DNA of 64,000 nt. Source: Streptomyces shenzhenensis (lineage in GTDB: Bacteria > Actinomycetota > Actinomycetes > Streptomycetales > Streptomycetaceae). The DNA lies in NCBI RefSeq assembly GCF_021462265.1, contig NZ_JAJONF010000013.1, positions 124,001 to 188,000 on the forward strand, read 5' to 3'. The notes beneath the pieces are model-generated. The model had not been told where the DNA came from. It ran no database searches and saw only the letters and a program-made list of their open reading frames with translations. How positions within the stretch are numbered: position 1 is the first letter of the stretch; the number at the start of each line of letters is the position of its first letter. Below are positions 59,844-64,000 of the stretch, piece by piece. The translations under genes were made by a program, and so were the position numbers.

Positions 59844-62519
59844 GTGGCCGATACACGCATACCGAACCCCCGCCTCGACGCGCGCGGAGCCGACCGGGCC
59901 GCAGGGGTACTGCTCGGCGCCGCGGTGGGCGACGCGTTGGGCGTGCCGTACGAGTTCCAGGCGACCCTTCGGGACGACCAGCAGCCGCGGATGATCGGCG
60001 GCGGCCTGGGACCGTACAAGCCCGGTGAGTACTCCGACGACACCCAGATGCAGGTGTGCATCGCCGAGGTGGCGGCGACCGGGGCCGATCTGCGCGGCCC
60101 CGACGCCCTCGACGCGATCGCGGCCGGCTTCCGGCGCTGGCTCGCCGGGGGCGCCAGCGACGTCGGCAACCAGACCAAAGCCGTCCTGTCGGCCGCGGAC
60201 CACGCGTCCGGGACCGCGGGCGCGGCGATGCTGGGAGCCGCCCGCGACTACGCCGCCCGCCACCCCCAGAGCGCGGGCAACGGCTCGCTGATGCGCACCG
60301 GCATCGTCGCGCTCGCCCATCTCGGGGACGCGGCCGCCATGGCCGAGGCGGCCGTCGCGGTCAGCGCGCTCACCCACCCGGACCCCGACTGCGCCGACGC
60401 CTGCGTGCTGTGGTGCTCGGGCATCCGCACCGCCGTGCTGGAGGGGACCTTCGACGGCGTACACGCCGGCCTGGACCTGCTGCCGGCTGACCGCCGAGCT
60501 CTCTGGGTGGAGCGGCTGGACGAGGCGGAGGCCCACCCCCCGCACCACTTCTCCCCCAACGGCTGGGTCGTCTCCGCGCTCCAGGCCGCCTGGTCGGCGA
60601 TCACCCGCACCCCCGTCCCCGAACTGGCCCCCGCCGAGCAGAGCTTCCCCGCCCAGCACCTGAGTCTGGCCCTGGAGGCGGCGGTCCGGGCCGGGAACGA
60701 CACCGACACCGTCGCGGCGATCGCCGGCGCCCTGCTCGGCGCGCGCTGGGGCTGCTCCGGCATCCCGCTGGAGTGGCAGCAGGCCGTGCACGGCTGGCCC
60801 GGTCTCACCGGCGTCGACCTGGTGCGCCTGGCGGTGCGCACCGCCCGGGGCGGGCAGGACGACGGCGATGGCTGGCCCTCGGCGGCCCGCGTCCCCGTCC
60901 CGGCCGGCGCGCACCGCGGCTTCGCCGTGCCCCACCCGCACGACCCCGGGGTGTTGCTGGGCAACCTCGCCCTGCTCCAAGGGGCCGAGCCGGTCGCCGT
61001 CGACGCGGTGGTGTCGCTGTGCCGCATGGGCGCGGCCCCGGTGCTGCCCGACGCCGACGCCGAGCACGTGCGCGTCTGGCTGGTGGACAACGACGGCGAC
61101 AACGCCAACCTGCACTACGTGGTGGACCAGGCCGCCCGTGAGGTGCTGCGGCTGCGTGGCGCGGGCAAGCGGGTCCTGCTCCACTGCGCCGCCGGCCAGA
61201 GCCGTACCCCGGCCGTCGCCGCCGTGTACAGCCACCTTGCCACCGGCGCGGACGCCGGGACCGCGCTGAAGGAACTGCGTGAGGTGCTGGTGCACGGTTG
61301 GCAACTGTCGGCGCACGTCGAACTGCTGGAGGCCGTGCATGCGTTGGCCGGTCCGCCGGTCGACAGCCAGGCTTCGCTGTTCAGCTGGCCCGAAGAGGAG
61401 GACGGGGAGCAGGAGGCTTTGCCGGACGTTGCCCTTGAGCCGGAGGTACAGACCGAGTTCCTGAGGGAGAAGTGGGCGGCCTCGCGTGTCCGAGGACTGC
61501 TGCTCGGCCTGGCCGTGGGCGACACCCTCGGTGCGGCCCGGGGCAAGCTGCCCGCCGACGTCTCGTTGCGGGCCGGGGTGAGCACCCAGTTGGCCTGTTT
61601 CACGGCCGAGGGGACGATCCGCGCGTTCGTGCGGGGTGACCACAAGGGGATCTGCTCACCCTCGGGGGTGGTGTGGCACGCCTACCGCCGGTGGGCTGAT
61701 CTGCAGGGCATAGAACTGCTGGATCACCCCGGGTCTGGGCAAGGGGGAGCGTGGCCGGACGGTTGGCTCGCTCAGGTGCCCATGCTGGCGCAGCGGCGGG
61801 GTTCGGCGCCCGCGACCGTCACCGCCCTGTCCGGAAGCGGGTCGGGCAGCCTGGGGAACCCCACCGCCAGCCGTGGCTGCCACGCCCTCACTCGTACCCT
61901 GCCTGTCGCCGTGGCCGTGGCCGGGCACGGCTCGGACTACTGGGTCGACGAAGCTCGCGCGATGGCCGCCCTCACCCACGGCGACCCCGCCGCGCAGTCC
62001 GCTGCCGCCCACGCGGTCGTGCTGGCCGCGCGCTGCCTGACCAGTGGGGCTCGACCGCAGGTGCGGCGTGCCTTGAGGGAGGGCATCCGCTTCCTTCGCG
62101 AGGTCATGACCGGCGCCGAACTGGAGCAGCTCACCAGGGCACTCGATCGTGCCGGCACTCATCCCGCCGACGCGAACTTCCTCGCCCACGTCGCGCCGGA
62201 CGCCACCGCCCCCTCCGCTTTGCTGGGCGGTGTGTACGTCGCCGCGTCCTTCCCGGAGCGGGATCAGGTGACCGACGCGCTGCACTTCGCCGCCGGGGCG
62301 CCGGACGGCGACTCGGTCGCCTGCGTGGCCGGCGCGCTGCTCGGAGCGGCGCACGGCGCGGAGGCGCTGCCGGTCGATCTGGTGAGCCGGCACGAACTGG
62401 CCTGGGTGCTCGACACCTTGGCCCGCGACCTCATCGCCCAGATCACCGACTCGCCCAGCGGCAGCGAGTACACCGCCGGCTGGGACCCGCACTGGTGGGG
62501 CCGCTACCCCGGCTGGTGA
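59844..62519 (+). CDS. ADP-ribosylglycohydrolase - dual-specificity phosphatase - ADP-ribosylglycohydrolase fusion
   Basis: 891 aa. Domain 1 (about 12-320) is an ADP-ribosylglycohydrolase: GVLLGAAVGDALGVPYEF, GEYSDDTQMQVCIAE, NGSLMRTG and the Mg-binding-type GNDTDTVAAIAGALLGARWG. Domain 2 (about 350-500) is a cysteine phosphatase: VLLHCAAGQSRTPAVAAVYSH (C-x5-R). Domain 3 (about 545-885) is a second, degenerate glycohydrolase: VRGLLLGLAVGDTLGAARG, NPTASRGCHALTRTLPVAVAV, and ATDVACVAGALLGAAHG-like GDSVACVAGALLGAAHG, lacking the SDDT motif (it has ECFTAEGTI-like ACFTAEGT). The domains suggest processing of ADP-ribosylated or phosphorylated substrates. GTG start with GGAG about 10 bp upstream. 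Confidence 0.88.
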   Translation: MADTRIPNPRLDARGADRAAGVLLGAAVGDALGVPYEFQATLRDDQQPRMIGGGLGPYKPGEYSDDTQMQVCIAEVAATGADLRGPDALDAIAAGFRRWLAGGASDVGNQTKAVLSAADHASGTAGAAMLGAARDYAARHPQSAGNGSLMRTGIVALAHLGDAAAMAEAAVAVSALTHPDPDCADACVLWCSGIRTAVLEGTFDGVHAGLDLLPADRRALWVERLDEAEAHPPHHFSPNGWVVSALQAAWSAITRTPVPELAPAEQSFPAQHLSLALEAAVRAGNDTDTVAAIAGALLGARWGCSGIPLEWQQAVHGWPGLTGVDLVRLAVRTARGGQDDGDGWPSAARVPVPAGAHRGFAVPHPHDPGVLLGNLALLQGAEPVAVDAVVSLCRMGAAPVLPDADAEHVRVWLVDNDGDNANLHYVVDQAAREVLRLRGAGKRVLLHCAAGQSRTPAVAAVYSHLATGADAGTALKELREVLVHGWQLSAHVELLEAVHALAGPPVDSQASLFSWPEEEDGEQEALPDVALEPEVQTEFLREKWAASRVRGLLLGLAVGDTLGAARGKLPADVSLRAGVSTQLACFTAEGTIRAFVRGDHKGICSPSGVVWHAYRRWADLQGIELLDHPGSGQGGAWPDGWLAQVPMLAQRRGSAPATVTALSGSGSGSLGNPTASRGCHALTRTLPVAVAVAGHGSDYWVDEARAMAALTHGDPAAQSAAAHAVVLAARCLTSGARPQVRRALREGIRFLREVMTGAELEQLTRALDRAGTHPADANFLAHVAPDATAPSALLGGVYVAASFPERDQVTDALHFAAGAPDGDSVACVAGALLGAAHGAEALPVDLVSRHELAWVLDTLARDLIAQITDSPSGSEYTAGWDPHWWGRYPGW

Positions 62520-64000
62520 CCAGCGGCAGCAGCCCTGTCGGCGGCGCTCTGGTCGTCCGATGGCAGGAGAGCGGCGGCCGCGGTGCGCAGCAGGCGGACG
62601 AGTTCGGGTGTGTCGGCCGCGGGGTCGTGCGCGTACAGCAGGTTGCTGGCGAGCATGGCGCGTTCGGCGGTCGTGCCCTGCTGGAAGTCCGCCGAGTCGG
62701 CCAGCCCGGCCGCCCAGGCCGGAACGGCGGCCTTCCACTGCTCCCGCTGCCGCTCCAGGAGGAGTTCGGTCCGCCCGGCCCGCGCCTTGGTGAGGGCGCG
62801 CCGGATGTAGAGGGACTGCACGGGGCAGTCGGAGCCGAACATGCTGCGTGCGACCTCAGCGCCCCGGCGGTCCTGAGCTGAGGGCGTCTGACCCGCCAGG
62901 TACTGCTCGTCGTTGAGCAGGGCCTCGCGCAGTTCCTTTCCCCACCGCTTGAGGTGGGGAAAGGAGGACTGCTCTTCCCGCACGGCCCTGATGCTCTGCT
63001 CCCACCCCTTCAGCCAGCGGTCGAGTTCCTCCGCCCAGTCAGCCTGGACCCGGTAACGATGCACCTTGTCGCCAGAGCGGAACGCCGCGGTGAACCCGCT
63101 CAGTTCGTCATCGTGCCGCGCCGCTTCCGCCCGCGCACCCTTCAGACCGCGCAGACCGGGATGCTTCAGGTCGCGCGCTCCGTCAAGGCGCCTGGCCCAG
63201 CCGCCGTGATACCGCTCGATCACGACTTGGTCCGGCAGCTGCGCAGCGACCTCCTGAAAGAACGATTCGCGGTCGTCCCAGTCGACGATCGAGGTGCGAG
63301 CATCTTCCGGGACCGGCCCGCTTGAGCGGGATTCCGCGATGACGTCGACAGCGGGCCGGTCGCGGCCTGTGCGGACAGCCGCCGGATCGTCCAGCAGACC
63401 GTGCAGCCCCGCGAGCAGCAGTTCGAGCTTCTCCGCCACCGACCGCTGGTCCTCGAGCCATTCCAGGGCGCGATCGTTGCCCTGCACCTGGACACTGAAG
63501 CTGCCGTCCCTGCCGAGGAAGTCGGATCCCGGGGTGCATCCGTAGGCGGCGAGTTCTTCGGTGGCCGCCTTGATGACGCAGGCGTCCCGATCCCCCGGAG
63601 AACCGGCCACAGCGGTCACGGGCAGGGAGAAGGTCAGCGTGTCCACGTAGGTGGCGTTGCCCGGCAGCCCCAGATCGTCGTACAGCTCGATGGTGTACTC
63701 ACCCGGGCCGACGCTGCCGATGTAGGCACTCACCCAGCCGTAGACGCGACAGCCGCCGTCGCCCTCGTCGTACCCGTCTGCGTCACCTTCGTCGTCCCCT
63801 TCGCCCACAGGACCCTCCACGGAGTCCGTCGCCCAGGCCTTCCATGCCTCATCCGGATCACCACCTGCGGCCTCCAGCCAGCCGTTGGGGTCAGCCAGAC
63901 CGTGATGGACGGCAGCGGAGGCGAAGCCGACGGCGTCACGGGCACGGATACCGACGATGTCCGGGTCGATGCCCGCACGAACCAGGATGTCGGCGTCTTC
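62504..64000 (-). CDS. Unrecognised large protein, C-terminal part (cut by window edge)
   Basis: The minus-strand frame is open to the right edge, so the N-terminus is outside the window. At least 498 residues are visible. They start EDADILVRAGIDPDIVGIRARDAVGFASAAVHHGLADPNGWLEAAGG, continue with an acidic stretch (VGEGDDEGDADGYDEGDGG), a beta-rich domain (YGWVSAYIGSVGPGEYTIELYDDLG), and long helical regions rich in Trp/Arg (WAEELDRWLKGWEQSIRAVREEQ). I do not recognise a family. It converges with the glycohydrolase gene, overlapping its stop by 16 bp. Part of the same island by position only. Confidence 0.75.
   Translation of the reverse strand, partial: EDADILVRAGIDPDIVGIRARDAVGFASAAVHHGLADPNGWLEAAGGDPDEAWKAWATDSVEGPVGEGDDEGDADGYDEGDGGCRVYGWVSAYIGSVGPGEYTIELYDDLGLPGNATYVDTLTFSLPVTAVAGSPGDRDACVIKAATEELAAYGCTPGSDFLGRDGSFSVQVQGNDRALEWLEDQRSVAEKLELLLAGLHGLLDDPAAVRTGRDRPAVDVIAESRSSGPVPEDARTSIVDWDDRESFFQEVAAQLPDQVVIERYHGGWARRLDGARDLKHPGLRGLKGARAEAARHDDELSGFTAAFRSGDKVHRYRVQADWAEELDRWLKGWEQSIRAVREEQSSFPHLKRWGKELREALLNDEQYLAGQTPSAQDRRGAEVARSMFGSDCPVQSLYIRRALTKARAGRTELLLERQREQWKAAVPAWAAGLADSADFQQGTTAERAMLASNLLYAHDPAADTPELVRLLRTAAAALLPSDDQSAADRAAAAGHQPG

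Noticed and set aside
59838-61643. Minus-strand frame of 601 codons opposite the ADP-ribosylglycohydrolase
   Set aside because: Antisense shadow; translation is His/Gly/Gln/Arg rich and matches nothing.

Overview
The window is high-GC actinobacterial chromosome, most likely Streptomyces or a close relative. The evidence is strong GC bias at third codon positions, GTG and TTG starts, 4-bp ATGA/GTGA gene overlaps, and typical Streptomyces families: a DUF397/XRE pair with an RsbW-like ATPase, a DUF574-type methyltransferase, and an RRHID-type sulfur leader peptide. Both ends cut through genes (an aquaporin on the left, an unrecognised protein on the right). I saw no rRNA, tRNA, CRISPR array or intact insertion sequence.

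Layout. 0-5 kb: aquaporin end, catalase, a small protein and a large MalT/LuxR-type regulator. 5.6-17.7 kb: a carbohydrate island with a secreted GH2 enzyme (PA14 domain), a LacI regulator, a YtfQRT/YjfF-like sugar ABC transporter and a secreted GH31 enzyme with CBM35-like inserts; related LacI-type operators precede each unit. 17.8-23.1 kb: cupredoxin and SHOCT proteins, a universal stress protein, a 2Fe-2S ferredoxin-like protein, a P1B-4 metal efflux ATPase and a divergent ArsR/SmtB sensor with its operator. 23.4-29.2 kb: a sulfur-assimilation island with a leader peptide, an SsuABC-like transporter, a cysteine-free Rrf2 regulator, a DszC/SfnB-like flavin monooxygenase behind a translationally coupled leader ORF, and remnants of two LLM monooxygenases. 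Both sulfur promoters carry the same operator.

29.3-40.4 kb: miscellaneous genes. These are a methyltransferase, an MFS transporter with an orphan TetR-type palindrome, the RsbW/DUF397/XRE trio, a DUF574-type methyltransferase, an AraC/VOC pair, and a two-gene operon joining a SpoIIE-type PP2C phosphatase to a cobalamin-binding protein that carries the W-x9-E-H motif of CarH-type B12 photoreceptors.

40.9-62.5 kb is the most unusual part, an apparent defence island. It holds drmA-drmB-drmC (the DISARM core) with no methyltransferase, drmD or drmE; a divergent RelE-like/UvrD helicase fusion; a ~1,970-aa Upf1-like helicase with a nuclease domain and a GreA-like C-terminus; a DGQHR-motif (DndB/ParB-like) protein; and a GmrSD-type DUF262/DUF1524 protein fused to an alkyltransferase-like domain. 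The two divergent promoter regions of this island share a 15-bp identical sequence inside a 17-bp palindrome, which ties these seven genes into one probable regulon. An ADP-ribosylglycohydrolase/phosphatase/ADP-ribosylglycohydrolase fusion with its own long palindrome follows. I think the co-regulated seven-gene set is the best candidate for an undescribed system.
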